From positions 23,106 to 87,105 of the forward strand of contig NZ_JAVDQI010000011.1 of the NCBI RefSeq assembly GCF_031454185.1: DNA of 64,000 nt. The letters are read 5' to 3'. Source of the DNA: Methanococcoides alaskense (lineage in GTDB: Archaea > Halobacteriota > Methanosarcinia > Methanosarcinales > Methanosarcinaceae). Below, one piece after another: positions 8,856-17,571 of this stretch. The translations under genes and the position numbers were made by a program. How positions within the stretch are numbered: the stretch's first letter is position 1; each line of letters opens with the position of its first letter. The notes beneath the pieces are model-generated. The model searched no databases. It saw nothing but the letters and a program-made list of their open reading frames with translations, and was not told where the DNA came from.

Positions 8856-10234
8856 ATTGCCAGATAATACTGCGTGAGAACATGGTCTTCTTGCGTAACC
8901 ATTGTGTGGACCATGGTTCTTTCGAAGTCCCTGTATATTCGGATGCCAATGATTATCTGGATGCGATAAAGCACAACAAACCCGGTTCAAAACCCTTGCA
9001 CCCAACTCCTGTTTCCAAGGGCTGCCCTCATGATTGTGGATTGTGCGAAGACCATCAACAACACACATGTGTAGGGATCATAGAGATAACTGATATGTGT
9101 AATCTGAATTGTCCGGTTTGTTTTGCAGATTCAAAAGGACTTTTTACACTGCCTTTTGAAAAGGTAAAGGAGATGATAGACCTTTACGTTGAGCATGAGA
9201 AGGAACCCGAGGTACTTCAGATCAGTGGAGGTGAACCTACATTACATCCGGATATCCTTGGGATTTTGAAATACATGGGCCAAAAAAATATCCTTTATCC
9301 GGTCCTGAACACCAACGGCCTAAAATTTGCTGACATGGATTTTGCAAAACAGGTAGCATCCACCGTACAAAATGATGTATCTGGAGTCGGTAAGCCAGTC
9401 ATATATTTTCAATTCGATGGGTTCGATAACAAGACCTATACAGCCCTTAGAGGAAGGCCACTTATCGATATAAAATTGAAGGCGCTTGAGAACTGTGAAG
9501 AACTGGGGTTAACGGTTGCTCTGGTAGCTACCATTGTCAAAGGAGTAAATGAGCACGAGATGGGAGCTATTATAGATTATGTGCTGGGGAAAACAAACAT
9601 AAAAATGGTCAATTTCCAACCAGCTACACTGACAGGAAGGTATGAACTGGATAAGAAGATAGAAACAGCGCTTACAATTCCTGAAGTGTTACATGAGATC
9701 GAGAACCAGACAGGAGGTCTATTGAACAAAAAGAACTTCATTAGCATCCCCTGCCCCCATCCAACCTGTTCAGTTTGCTCCTATGTTTATAATCATAAAG
9801 GAAAGAACATCTCGCTGACCAAATTCCTGAATTCCAGTGCCTGCAGGGATTATCTTGTTGACCGCACGATTGCAGATATTAAGGTCACTTCCAAGATAGA
9901 AAGATCGATCAATGCTCTCAATATGGTCATGTCCAAAACAAACAAGTGTTGTGGCGATGGTGAACAAAAGTGTGATTGTACATTGTTTCAGGGCATGGTT
10001 TCAGATACCGGAAAAATAATCGATAATGTAACCCTTATCTCGGTCCATGCATTTATGGATGAATTTAATTTCGATCTGGAAAGGGCAAAGAAATGCTGCA
10101 TAACAGAGATCCTTCCTAACGGACAGATGATACCATTCTGCGTATACAACATCCTCTACAGGAAAGGATTGACCGAACAGCTCAGGAACGTGTATCATAA
10201 CGAGTTCATGAACATTGGCGATCATACAAATTAA
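8843..10234 (+). CDS. Radical SAM protein, MJ0619/tetraether-synthase-like family
   Basis: 463 residues from the out-of-frame ATG; the true N-terminus is probably the piece upstream (frameshift near 8850). The radical SAM cluster CNLNCPVC (CX3CX2C) lies at about residues 87-94 and is followed by VLQISGGEPTLHPD, the GGE motif for SAM binding. Additional cysteine groups GCPHDCGLC before the SAM motif, CPHPTCSVC (about 305-313) and CCGDGEQKCDC (about 368-378) fit auxiliary Fe-S clusters. These family members perform difficult C-C couplings or methylations, including GDGT lipid formation and methanopterin methylation. It ends 14 bp before arsM, so the two are co-transcribed and may act on one arsenic-containing or lipid product (inference). 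Confidence 0.75.
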   Translation: MSCIDCQIILRENMVFLRNHCVDHGSFEVPVYSDANDYLDAIKHNKPGSKPLHPTPVSKGCPHDCGLCEDHQQHTCVGIIEITDMCNLNCPVCFADSKGLFTLPFEKVKEMIDLYVEHEKEPEVLQISGGEPTLHPDILGILKYMGQKNILYPVLNTNGLKFADMDFAKQVASTVQNDVSGVGKPVIYFQFDGFDNKTYTALRGRPLIDIKLKALENCEELGLTVALVATIVKGVNEHEMGAIIDYVLGKTNIKMVNFQPATLTGRYELDKKIETALTIPEVLHEIENQTGGLLNKKNFISIPCPHPTCSVCSYVYNHKGKNISLTKFLNSSACRDYLVDRTIADIKVTSKIERSINALNMVMSKTNKCCGDGEQKCDCTLFQGMVSDTGKIIDNVTLISVHAFMDEFNFDLERAKKCCITEILPNGQMIPFCVYNILYRKGLTEQLRNVYHNEFMNIGDHTN

Positions 10235-10248
10235 ACCGGGGGTTGATT

Positions 10249-11088
10249 ATGGATCCAATAGAAATAAAAAAGATGGTAAAACAAGGTTACTCCGAAGTTG
10301 CAAGAACCGGATCATCCTGCTGTTCAACGAAAAGTCCATGTTGCAGTTTGAGTGGAGTAGCAGAGGAAATAAGCAAGAATATCGGCTATTCAGAGAAAGA
10401 ACTTGATGAGATCCCGGAAGGTGCAAACCTCGGTCTTGGCTGTGGGAATCCCACTGCATTAGCATCTTTGAAATTGGGTGAGACTGTTCTTGACCTGGGT
10501 TCGGGTGCAGGCTTTGATTGTTTCCTTGCAGCCTCCAGGGTGGGAAAGGAAGGAAAGGTCATAGGTGTGGATATGACACCGGAGATGATAAAGAAAGCCA
10601 GAGAAAACGCCTCAAATGGTGGCTATACGAATGTGGAATTCAAGCTGGGTGATATTGAAGAGATACCCATTGCTGATGCTTCCATTGATGTTGTGATCTC
10701 AAACTGTGTCATCAACCTGACTCCTTCAAAGGACAATGTATTCAGGGAGATATTCAGGATATTGAAGAACGGTGGACGTTTCATCATATCGGATATGGTT
10801 CTTTTGAAAGCCATCCCTGCCAAGATAAAAACATCAGCAGAGGCCTACATTGGCTGTATTTCGGGTGCGATACTGAAGGACGATTATCTGGATACGATCA
10901 AGAATTCGGGATTTGAGGATATTGAGATAATGGAAGAGACAAACTATCCTTTCGAACTGATCGTTGAAATGGTATCTCCTGATGAGATGACTGCAATACT
11001 GAAGGATATGGAACTTTCCATGGAAGAAGCAAGAGAGATGGTTGAATCGGTAATTAGTATTGAAGTGCGTGGAATCAAACCATTCTGA
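10249..11088 (+). CDS. arsM: Arsenite S-adenosylmethionine methyltransferase
   Basis: 279 residues from ATG 10249, preceded by GGGGG; an in-frame TTG at 10243 is possible. The N-terminal cysteine pairs (GSSCCSTKSPCCS) are typical of prokaryotic ArsM. The Rossmann SAM site is VLDLGSGAGFDCFLAA (about residues 78-93), and the cysteines of VISNCVINLTPS and AYIGCISGAI correspond to the arsenite-binding thiols. The enzyme would methylate As(III) stepwise, giving volatile or lipid-linked organoarsenicals. It follows a radical SAM gene with a 14-bp gap. No arsR or arsenite pump is nearby, which is unlike ordinary ars operons and favours biosynthesis over simple detoxification; that is inference. Confidence 0.88.
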   Translation: MDPIEIKKMVKQGYSEVARTGSSCCSTKSPCCSLSGVAEEISKNIGYSEKELDEIPEGANLGLGCGNPTALASLKLGETVLDLGSGAGFDCFLAASRVGKEGKVIGVDMTPEMIKKARENASNGGYTNVEFKLGDIEEIPIADASIDVVISNCVINLTPSKDNVFREIFRILKNGGRFIISDMVLLKAIPAKIKTSAEAYIGCISGAILKDDYLDTIKNSGFEDIEIMEETNYPFELIVEMVSPDEMTAILKDMELSMEEAREMVESVISIEVRGIKPF

Positions 11089-11102
11089 TCTTCGGTTAGC
11101 TG

Positions 11103-11228
11103 CTGTATCCTGCTTTTCAGGCAGCTGCTGAGCAGGCAGGTTTTGGATTACTTGAGTTGGAGAACCTTGATGTTGCAACTGTACTGACAGCTTCATTTGG
11201 AAGCATTGAGAGTACTGGCAAGGACTAA
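11103..11228 (+). pseudogene. Relic of a methyltransferase-like C-terminus
   Basis: After an in-frame TAG the sequence reads LLYPAFQAAAEQAGFGLLEL then ENLDVATVLTASFGSIESTG, KD and TAA. The composition is that of a real protein tail with no start codon. It resembles the last helix-strand pair of SAM methyltransferases. A truncated neighbour of arsM is the simplest reading. Confidence 0.35.
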
Positions 11229-11280
11229 AGAACTGGTTTACACAAAAATTGATAAAGCAGAAAAATAATGGTGACATAAT

Positions 11281-11478
11281 ATGAACGAATTAGATGCAAT
11301 AACAACTGAAGCACCTGAATGTATAGAGTGTAAACATTTCATCGAATCGATTGGTAGGCCCGCATGTAAAGCATTTCCATATGGTATTCCATCAGAGATA
11401 TGGCAGGGGTTCAAGAAACACCATGAATCATACGAAGGTGACCATGGACTTTGTTTTGAAGCTATTGTTCAAAATTAG
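11281..11478 (+). CDS. Small cysteine-containing conserved protein
   Basis: 65 residues with GGTGA six bases before the ATG. It contains CIECKHF, then RPACKAFPYGIPSEIWQG, and ends EGDHGLCFE. The pattern C-x2-C...C...FP-x-GIP-x-EI...GD-x-G is found in many short bacterial and archaeal proteins of unknown role and may bind a metal. It lies about 190 bp after arsM and could be the last gene of that transcript. No function is assigned. Confidence 0.65.
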   Translation: MNELDAITTEAPECIECKHFIESIGRPACKAFPYGIPSEIWQGFKKHHESYEGDHGLCFEAIVQN

Positions 11479-11873
11479 TGAAAATTGTGGAATATTGAAT
11501 TTAATTCTAAATTTTGATATTGAAGTAGTAATGAATAAAGTTCTTTTAGAATTTTACCTACTTCTCTACCGTACTTAAATTCTTCTTACCTCTTATTATT
11601 TTCATCTTCAAGAACTGATTTTAATGTCCATCCCTTGGCAAATTACTCTTAGCATTGTTGATACAGCACTAAATGATAAGCTCGCAGTTATTCCGAAATA
11701 TCACTTTATTTTTGTCTATCCTGATAAGTCCATGGTGCAAGGAAAATTATCATAATTTCCTTTTTGTGCTATTTTTTAGTATTAATTTTCCATGTGTCTC
11801 GGCGTTCTTTTCCGAATCCATGCACAATAAGGTAAAAATCCCGCATTAATTATCGCGCCAAAAAATAAAGAAT
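11479..11873. other. Intergenic region, nothing recognised
   Basis: AT-rich. Fragments such as the one around 11620-11700 look slightly coding-like, but no continuous frame or known motif is present. Confidence 0.3.
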
Positions 11874-12314
11874 TTATTCCATATTTATGTACTTACGTAT
11901 AAATCGCCAAAGCATAACTAAGCTAACAACAACAACAACTCCACAGAAAAGAAATGGAAACAAGAATATATATATATTAAAAGCAAACAAAAATAGTACT
12001 GCTATAATCATACTATCAGGTCTATGTGAACCTTCTATATGTACGATATAATAGGTTAAAACTCCCGATAAAAATAAGCCAATTAATAAAACACCATTAA
12101 TGATATTGGGTAGTAATTCTGAGTAATCTTCGTTTTTCAAATAAGTGTGTATAATAATTACACTTATAATTAATATTACAAAACTTTGAGCTATAGCTCC
12201 AATTTGGTTATCTATCAAAGAACTATCCATAGTAATTATAATTGCGGCAAATATTGAAATTAAAAATGAAACAAAGGCAATGCCTTTTTTATAACTCATA
12301 ATTGCATAAAGCAA
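11874..12314 (-). CDS. Hypothetical small membrane protein
   Basis: 146 residues with four predicted transmembrane helices (about 7-30, 38-57, 68-88 and 104-133). N-terminus MLYAIMSYKKGIAFVSFLIS. No motif is recognised. The very low GC content and absence of a strong ribosome binding site suggest a recently acquired or orphan gene. Confidence 0.5.
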   Translation of the reverse strand: MLYAIMSYKKGIAFVSFLISIFAAIIITMDSSLIDNQIGAIAQSFVILIISVIIIHTYLKNEDYSELLPNIINGVLLIGLFLSGVLTYYIVHIEGSHRPDSMIIAVLFLFAFNIYIFLFPFLFCGVVVVVSLVMLWRFIRKYINME

Positions 12315-12428
12315 TTTAGCATATAAATCTCTTTTTAATTATTATATGATTGATTAAAGATATTCAAATTCTGCGTCAAAAAATAGTTATATAGTTTGCA
12401 ATATAACCATCAGTTAAGAGCAAAAATA

Positions 12429-12686
12429 TTACAAAAGGGGTTTCAGGCTTTCAAATATCTTCGTTTTGAGTTCCTTTTCAACTTCTATAATGGTATCCGA
12501 GATAGATGTGAGCTTTTCAGGATCCTCTGCAATTTCATTCAGGATATTCGCTTCAACCCAGATATTTGCGCTAAATTGATGCCCCCTTGGTTTTACCTCT
12601 ACAAAATAACGGGTCGAACCAAGTGGTTCTAAAATTTCACTTAATTTAGAATGTATATGCTTTTCCAATAGTGTTGAACGTTTCAT
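12429..12686 (-). CDS. Conserved hypothetical small protein
   Basis: 85 residues with AAAGGAAA upstream on the minus strand. The sequence is amphipathic (HIHSKLSEILEPLGSTRYFV, FSANIWVEANILNE) and ends in a charged helix, suggesting an alpha/beta fold. No known family is recognised. It lies upstream of repeat copy 2 in an accessory area. Confidence 0.5.
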   Translation of the reverse strand: MKRSTLLEKHIHSKLSEILEPLGSTRYFVEVKPRGHQFSANIWVEANILNEIAEDPEKLTSISDTIIEVEKELKTKIFESLKPLL

Positions 12687-12719
12687 AGGTCTGATTTCCT
12701 TTATTCATTTTATAGCGGT

Positions 12720-13130
12720 TTAGACAGAGTCTCTACAGAGTCCTTATTAATTAAATAAAATTCTCTTTATAGGCCTATATATGTTCGATATAAGCCTGAT
12801 TTAACTTGTACTCGACGGCTGACAACTGTTTACACATTAAAACTCATTGATAGTATTGAGATTGATCCTGAGGATTATGAAGTGACCCACATGAGCCATA
12901 CTATACATCCATGTCAGATGAAAAAAGTCAAAGATCATTTTAATAATGGGTATAGGAGCCTTTAATCAGAGAATACACATTAAAGTGAATTCTTTCCCCA
13001 TAAGCCCCAAGCTCGCTGCATATCATACGACTCCCACACCCAGGCAAAGTATTGTCCTGTAAGTTAAAATCAATTACGGCAAGATGTTTAATTATTTTAA
13101 GATATATTTATTTCCTTAACTATTATTCAG
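12720..13130 (-). repeat. Structured dispersed repeat, copy 2
   Basis: Core 12947-13042, with outer arms 12947-12958 and 13031-13042 whose two mismatches become G-U pairs on the minus strand. Inner hairpin AGAAT...ATTCT closes with CAC/GTG, different from copies 1 and 3 but still paired. The preceding plus-strand frame reads EDYEVTHMSHTIHPCQMKKV, a worn version of the metzincin-like tail. The right flank (to about 13130) shares an AT-rich segment with copy 1. Confidence 0.72.
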
Positions 13131-13165
13131 AAATGAGTAAGGGGATGGGTGTGAAAAGGAAGGTG

Positions 13166-13324
13166 ATGAGTGAGTTTAAAATGGACAAGAATTCGGAAAT
13201 GGAGCATGAATTGGAAACTATCCTTGGAGAACTCAATAATAGAAACTGCCATTTTTTTGCATATATACCTATCTGCAACGAACAACTGAAGAGGAATGTG
13301 ATAATGATTGGAATAAGGACATAA
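13166..13324 (+). CDS. Possible small hypothetical protein in viral-relic segment
   Basis: 52 residues from ATG 13166, preceded by AAGGAAGGTG. Reads MSEFKMDKNSEMEHELETIL then a Cys-containing segment. The longer in-frame extension from 13052 runs into repeat copy 2 and is unlikely to be coding. Its position between repeat copy 2 and a broken terminase suggests a viral origin. No homology is recognised. Confidence 0.3.
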   Translation: MSEFKMDKNSEMEHELETILGELNNRNCHFFAYIPICNEQLKRNVIMIGIRT

Positions 13325-13475
13325 TTTATGAAGAAAAAGAAGTTTTAGATGAGTTCTAAAAGAGCAAAAAAGAAGTTTTGGGGGGTGGGGGGTAATGCCC
13401 TTAAAGAACTCGCTAAATCCACTAAACTTCATGCATCTATAAATAGATTTCCACATAGAATAATCGAAGAGGAAC

Positions 13476-13758
13476 ATGTCAATGATCGAAATAATAGCAC
13501 AACCCGGTCTGCAACACCAGTTCCCGGGATCAACTGCTGATATCGTACTATATAGAGGGGCTACCGGCTCTGGAAAATCGTTTTGTGAACTGATGGAACT
13601 CACGCGACACATCAACCACAAAGAATTCGGTGCCGTCATCTTCCGTGCAGGTACGTAATGAAGGTGGCCTGTGGGATACATCCGAACTGATCTATCTGGA
13701 GACTTGGCGTAATCCCAAAAGAATCATTCCTCGAATGGGAGCTTCGCTTAATTCATGA
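13476..13758 (+). pseudogene. Fragment of a phage/virus terminase large subunit
   Basis: The first frame (ATG 13476, GAGG upstream) reads IIAQPGLQHQFPGSTADIVL then YRGATGSGKSFCELMELTRH; GATGSGKS is the Walker A P-loop. After GAVIFR the frame breaks, and the next frame resumes at 13648 with QVRNEGGLWDTSELIYLETW, the expected continuation of terminase ATPase domains. A short deletion (FPQ-type linker) caused the shift. The reading ends at 13758, merging with repeat copy 3. Only the N-terminal ATPase part remains; the nuclease domain is lost. It marks a degraded provirus. Confidence 0.72.
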
Positions 13759-14020
13759 GATAGGTTATGAGATTGGAATAAGGCATACTATGGAGGAGGG
13801 ATTTGTTATGCATCCTTGTAGTCATAAAATAGGTAAAAGATCACTTTGATCATGGGCATGGAAGCCATTTATCAGAGAATGCCACCTTTAGTGGAATTCT
13901 CGTCCCCACAAGTCCCCAAACTCGCTCTACGCCATATAACTCCCACACCCATGTAATATATTGGTTTGTAGGTTAAAGCAGGTTACGTCCGAATGTATAA
14001 TTTATTATACAAGATATATT
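13741..14020 (-). repeat. Structured dispersed repeat, copy 3
   Basis: Plus-strand frame 13741-13849 reads LRLIHEIGYEIGIRHTMEEG then FVMHPCSHK and a stop. Its HExx(Y)xxGxxH plus VMHP pattern resembles a metzincin zinc site with one ligand changed. The core follows at 13852-13952. All three mismatches of the 13-bp outer stem are G-U wobbles on the minus strand. The inner hairpin pairs GAGAAT/ATTCTC and CCAC/GTGG. Confidence 0.78.
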
Positions 14021-14213
14021 GTTTTAGAGAATCTGATAAAAATATAAGCACTGAATTGTAATTTATTTTTGTAAAATAAGCAGTAAAATAAAAAGGACTC
14101 ACAAAAAGAATTTCGCAGTCCCTCCTTTTTTAATATTCACAATACCTGATCGTTACGATCAAGCAGACTTATCCCGCAAAGGGCCTCAGCAAATGTTATT
14201 GTTAAAGATAGGA

Positions 14214-15653
14214 TCACGCATCGTGTGAATTAACGAGAACATCTTCTCCCAGGACCTTTCTTTCTGTTTCACGTTTTGAGTGCTCGAAACGTTCTTGCAT
14301 TGCTGGTTTCTTTCCACCCACCCATTTGTCCATAATAACACAGGTAACAAGGTCCCCGGTGACGTTCACGGATGTCCGGCACATGTCAAGGATCCTGTCC
14401 ACTCCAATTATAAGTGCTATACCTGCAGTGGGGACACCGACATTGCTCAATATCAAAGCAAGAATAACGATACCTACACCAGGAGTAGAAGGAGTACCTA
14501 TGGAAGCACCTACCACGGTGACCATAAGCAATAGAAGAGCACCAAAACTAAGCTCCACACCAAATACCTGTGCCAGGAAAACTGCTGCTATACTCTGATA
14601 GAGAGCTGTTCCATTCATGTTTATAGTTGCACCCAGCGGGATGACAAATTGGGAAATGGAAGGTCTCACACCTAATTTATCCTCAGCGGTCTTGATTGAC
14701 AAAGGCATGACAACAGCAGAGCTGGATGTTGAGAACGCAAGTAACAATACCTCCCTTACAGATTTCATGAAATCAATCGGCCCCCTTCTTGAAACAATGA
14801 AAACTACCAGCAGGTAAAAGACAAGTAGCAACAGGAGCCCTAAAAGTACAGTCCCTACATACACCAACATTCCCATAAGTGCAGCCACTCCAAGGTTCAA
14901 CGTGAACTTGCTGATAAGACCAAACACAGCAAACGGAGCAAGTAACATGCTCCATCGTACGATGGTCATGCTTACTTCCTGGAGTGAACCCAGCAGGTCA
15001 AGTAGAGGTTTTGATTGTGCAGGTGATATGGATACCAGAGCCAGACCTATTATGACAGAGAAAACCACCACCTCAAGCATCTGTCCTGTAACTAGGGACC
15101 CGAGCGGATTGGTAGGTAGTATGTTCGTGACCATACCAGGAACATCTGCAATGCCAGGGGTTGTGGTACTGATCTCATTGACCTGAGTTATTTCCGATCC
15201 CATTGTGCTCTGGACCAGTTCACTGCTGATATAGCTACCCGGATTTATAATTAAAGCAAGTGTCAGACCGATAAGTATGGCAATTGCCGTGGTCGCGAGG
15301 AAATATGCAACCGTACGCAACCCTATCAATTTGAGCTGCTCTATATCCTCACCTGAAGCTATACCCCGGATAATAGATGCAAAAACAAGAGGAACAACTA
15401 TCATCTGCAATAGTGCCAGGAAAATATAGCCAGGTAGCGCCAGCCATTCACCAATTGTATATGAGACAGTTTGATTCACCAATCCTGTCGATGGCCCGAG
15501 TACCAGGCCGACAATGATCCCAAGAAACATCCCGATCATGATCTTTAGCCAGAGTCTTCCCCTAACTAACGACTGCAGCTCGAAGCTAAGGTGTTTCAAT
15601 GAACGTGGATGTATCAAAGTAAGTGGTTCGGGAATATGGTATCTTTTTGACAT
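14214..15653 (-). CDS. Dicarboxylate/amino acid:cation symporter (DAACS family)
   Basis: 479 residues with about eight transmembrane helices and two re-entrant loops. Family signatures are present: the serine-rich hairpin AFSTSSSAVVMPLS (about 310-323), the TM7 motif TINMNGTALYQS (about 345-356), HP2 region GASIGTPSTPGVGIVIL and the TM8 substrate motif DRILDMCRTSVNVTGD (about 420-435). In DAACS proteins the Arg/Asp combination in TM8 favours acidic substrates such as glutamate, aspartate or C4-dicarboxylates. Here DMCRTSVNVTGD resembles glutamate/aspartate carriers. It stands alone and is transcribed leftwards. Confidence 0.9.
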   Translation of the reverse strand: MSKRYHIPEPLTLIHPRSLKHLSFELQSLVRGRLWLKIMIGMFLGIIVGLVLGPSTGLVNQTVSYTIGEWLALPGYIFLALLQMIVVPLVFASIIRGIASGEDIEQLKLIGLRTVAYFLATTAIAILIGLTLALIINPGSYISSELVQSTMGSEITQVNEISTTTPGIADVPGMVTNILPTNPLGSLVTGQMLEVVVFSVIIGLALVSISPAQSKPLLDLLGSLQEVSMTIVRWSMLLAPFAVFGLISKFTLNLGVAALMGMLVYVGTVLLGLLLLLVFYLLVVFIVSRRGPIDFMKSVREVLLLAFSTSSSAVVMPLSIKTAEDKLGVRPSISQFVIPLGATINMNGTALYQSIAAVFLAQVFGVELSFGALLLLMVTVVGASIGTPSTPGVGIVILALILSNVGVPTAGIALIIGVDRILDMCRTSVNVTGDLVTCVIMDKWVGGKKPAMQERFEHSKRETERKVLGEDVLVNSHDA

Positions 15654-15963
15654 ATTGGCAAATTGAATTGTCTGTTCGTTTTTTAGATATTAGTTATACG
15701 CACATGGAGAAATATTTGTACTTAAATAATGATTTATCTCTTTATGCCCCCCTCTAATAAATAGTTATTTTGTATAATTTAAAGTCTTTGAATTAAAGAA
15801 CAACTGTAATTTAGTAAAGCATGAAAAGAAATTAAAAAATGCATTGTTAATTAAACATAGCTAACTCTTTATTTCTGTACTTCATTAAAAGAAGAACAGA
15901 GTACTTCAGCATTTCAAGACTCTTAGTATAACACTTTGACTTTATTCTCAATCTTGCCAGAAA
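15654..15963. other. Intergenic region, promoter of the symporter
   Basis: AT-rich. It holds the upstream region of the symporter gene and no recognisable reading frame. Confidence 0.3.
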
Positions 15964-16104
15964 GTGCCTGAATATGATGAGATAATGAACACCAATGCCA
16001 AGGGTATGTTCCTCTGCACAAAATACGCCCTTCCAAATATTCTTAAAAGCGATTCAGCCAGAATCGTTAGCATATCTTCTGGTGCCGGAAATGTGCCTCC
16101 CTAA
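15964..16104 (+). pseudogene. Short-chain dehydrogenase/reductase fragment
   Basis: A 46-codon open piece reads PEYDEIMNTNAKGMFLCTKY then ALPNILKSDSARIVSISSGA, matching the central segment of SDR enzymes (N-x-K-G-x-F motif, then the strand with the catalytic-region ISS). The NAD-binding N-terminus, the YxxxK catalytic pair and the C-terminus are missing. It stops at TAA 16102. Confidence 0.6.
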
Positions 16105-16550
16105 TTCAAAAGTACCGTCAGGCTCATCGATAGAATTCTACAGTCCACCTTTCTAAGAGAGATGGAGGGATTCCCATATTCAAGAACAGAAAAGAAGCAG
16201 GAGACAAGCTTGCCATAGCCCCTGATAAATAAAGGAAAGAAAAACCAATCGTCCTACCATCCCGCAGTCATTTAATGAAATCCCTGTTTAGGAGGATAGC
16301 TCCAAGCCTTCAAACTTATTCCCTTTATGGAACAGGTCTTATTTCGTTGTCCGCAAGCGTGGTTGTAGCATATCTTCGAAGAAAGTATATTGAGTAAAAG
16401 TTATCAAAAAGACAAAGGGATCTTCTCGATTTATTTATTTATTTATTTATTTATTGAAGCCCACGTTTGATACATTCATTATGGTTGAATAAATTTGGAT
16501 GGGATAATTTTAAAATAAGCATCAAAAAAATAGGACTATCAAATAGAATT
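16105..16550. other. Degenerate intergenic sequence
   Basis: Contains a coding-like tail (about 16322-16397, GTGLISLSASVVVAYLRRKY) with a hydrophobic helix and a positive end, perhaps the end of a lost membrane protein, and the ATTT microsatellite. Nothing intact. Confidence 0.25.
16429..16455. repeat. ATTT tetranucleotide microsatellite
   Basis: Nearly seven perfect tandem copies of ATTT (27 bp), 96 bp from the 3' end of tRNA-Gln. Non-coding simple repeat. Confidence 0.9.
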
Positions 16551-16626
16551 TGGTAGCCCGGCACGGATTCGAACCGAGGTTGCGGGATCCAGAGTCCTGC
16601 ATGATTGACCACTACACTACCGGGCT
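16551..16626 (-). tRNA. tRNA-Gln (anticodon CUG), CCA encoded
   Basis: The minus strand folds as a tRNA. The seven-base-pair acceptor stem pairs AGCCCGG with CCGGGCT, and the 3' end A-CCA is encoded in DNA. The anticodon loop CTCTGGA gives CUG, and the T loop is TTCGAAT. Two stem positions do not pair: A28-C42 in the anticodon stem and U50-U64 in the T stem. The first could be tolerated or repaired by modification. It may be a functional but divergent tRNA, or one starting to decay. It lies next to pseudogene sequence, so a past integration target is possible. Confidence 0.85.
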
Positions 16627-16704
16627 GCTTAATGATTACAGCACCTACATTGCAAACCTATTTAATAAACCTATCGCTTGGGAATTATAAATCCTTAAGT
16701 AAAA

Positions 16705-17106
16705 TTAGGAATTGTCCGGATTTTCACCCAGAATAGCGGTTTGCCACCATCTGGCAAGGTCCATAAGATCACGACTGAACTGACCGGAGAGACGATATTC
16801 ATTGTTTCTGTTTGAAATAAGACCGGCACCAAGAAGCTTATTACGCATTGAATAGAACGAAGCACGACCAACATCTAGCTCCTTGATAAGATCCTCCCAT
16901 TCGCTGGTCTTGACCGGATTGCCACTTTTTTGCCTTTCTTCGACCATCATCAGGAACTTCTGCCCACGCATAGCAGTGGCATCTTCCTGAAATAATCGCC
17001 GCATTAGACTGAAATAAGGATCTCTTGAACGAGTTATGCGTGCATTTGCATCGGAACGTATGACTATAGTTGTAGAGGTCCGAGGAGCATCTTTTACTGA
17101 TACCAT
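16705..17106 (-). CDS. Predicted winged-helix DNA-binding protein
   Basis: 133 residues. The central part (about 60-105) reads TSEWEDLIKELDVGRASFYS then MRNKLLGAGLISNRNNEYRL, a helix-turn-helix followed by a wing. The C-terminus is helical (QFSRDLMDLARWWQTAILG). The N-terminus is basic and low-complexity. It is 28 bp downstream of a DUF2551 gene and likely in one transcript with it, as expected for a conserved methanogen pair of regulators. Exact family not recognised. Confidence 0.65.
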   Translation of the reverse strand: MVSVKDAPRTSTTIVIRSDANARITRSRDPYFSLMRRLFQEDATAMRGQKFLMMVEERQKSGNPVKTSEWEDLIKELDVGRASFYSMRNKLLGAGLISNRNNEYRLSGQFSRDLMDLARWWQTAILGENPDNS

Positions 17107-17134
17107 GATCGATCAAAGCCGACTGACCGAAGGA

Positions 17135-17455
17135 TCAGGATAAAGCGATTCCTTTAGAATTAAGTTCAGCTTTTAAAAGATCGGCATACTCTTCCTTTAA
17201 AGAGTAGACGATCGGGGTCTTGTAAGACTCCTTGTGAGATCGTAGAATACCAAGCTTTGAATGGATATATCCTACCATAGAAGCTACTGCGCTCCTGGAA
17301 ACATCGTACTTTTTAGTAATGGCCTGGTGCAATTCATCTACTGTGGACTTTTTAACACTCAAGAACACAGATAAAACATAGCTCCGAAGTCCATTTACAT
17401 CCAGCTCAATGAACTTATTAAGCCGGTCCTTAATTCTAGATCGAATAGATGCCAT
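17135..17455 (-). CDS. DUF2551-family archaeal protein (winged-helix-like)
   Basis: 106 residues matching the archaeal DUF2551 pattern: IRSRIKDRLNKFIELDVNGL at the start, then VKKSTVDELHQAITKKYDVS, RSAVASMVGYIHSKLGILRS and a conserved tail. The arrangement of helices with an SRSAVASMVGYI recognition-like helix suggests a nucleic-acid-binding winged helix. It is divergent from a zinc-ribbon protein at 17572, with the two promoters in the 116-bp gap. Regulation of that gene is possible but not shown. Confidence 0.75.
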   Translation of the reverse strand: MASIRSRIKDRLNKFIELDVNGLRSYVLSVFLSVKKSTVDELHQAITKKYDVSRSAVASMVGYIHSKLGILRSHKESYKTPIVYSLKEEYADLLKAELNSKGIALS

Positions 17456-17499
17456 GATAGAATTCTCCCCAATAAAACAGTAAACCTATTATGCAGATG

Positions 17500-17512
17500 A
17501 CACTATATATAT
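17500..17512 (+). promoter_or_regulatory. TATA box that fixes the start of the next gene
   Basis: ACTATATATATG lies inside the N-terminal extension of the following frame. Transcription should begin near 17525-17535, so the ATG at 17491 cannot be used and ATG 17572 is preferred. Confidence 0.6.
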
Positions 17513-17571
17513 GTTTGCGAACTGATTCCTTCATAATAAGTAAGCCACAATACCCGCAGCGAGATAGTACC

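Noticed and set aside
13052..13165. N-terminal extension of the small protein at 13166
   Set aside because: It runs through the flank of repeat copy 2 and is not protein-like.
13349..13540. Reading frame overlapping the start of the terminase relic
   Set aside because: Lies in the wrong frame relative to the Walker A coding sequence and has no motif, so it is probably a shadow.
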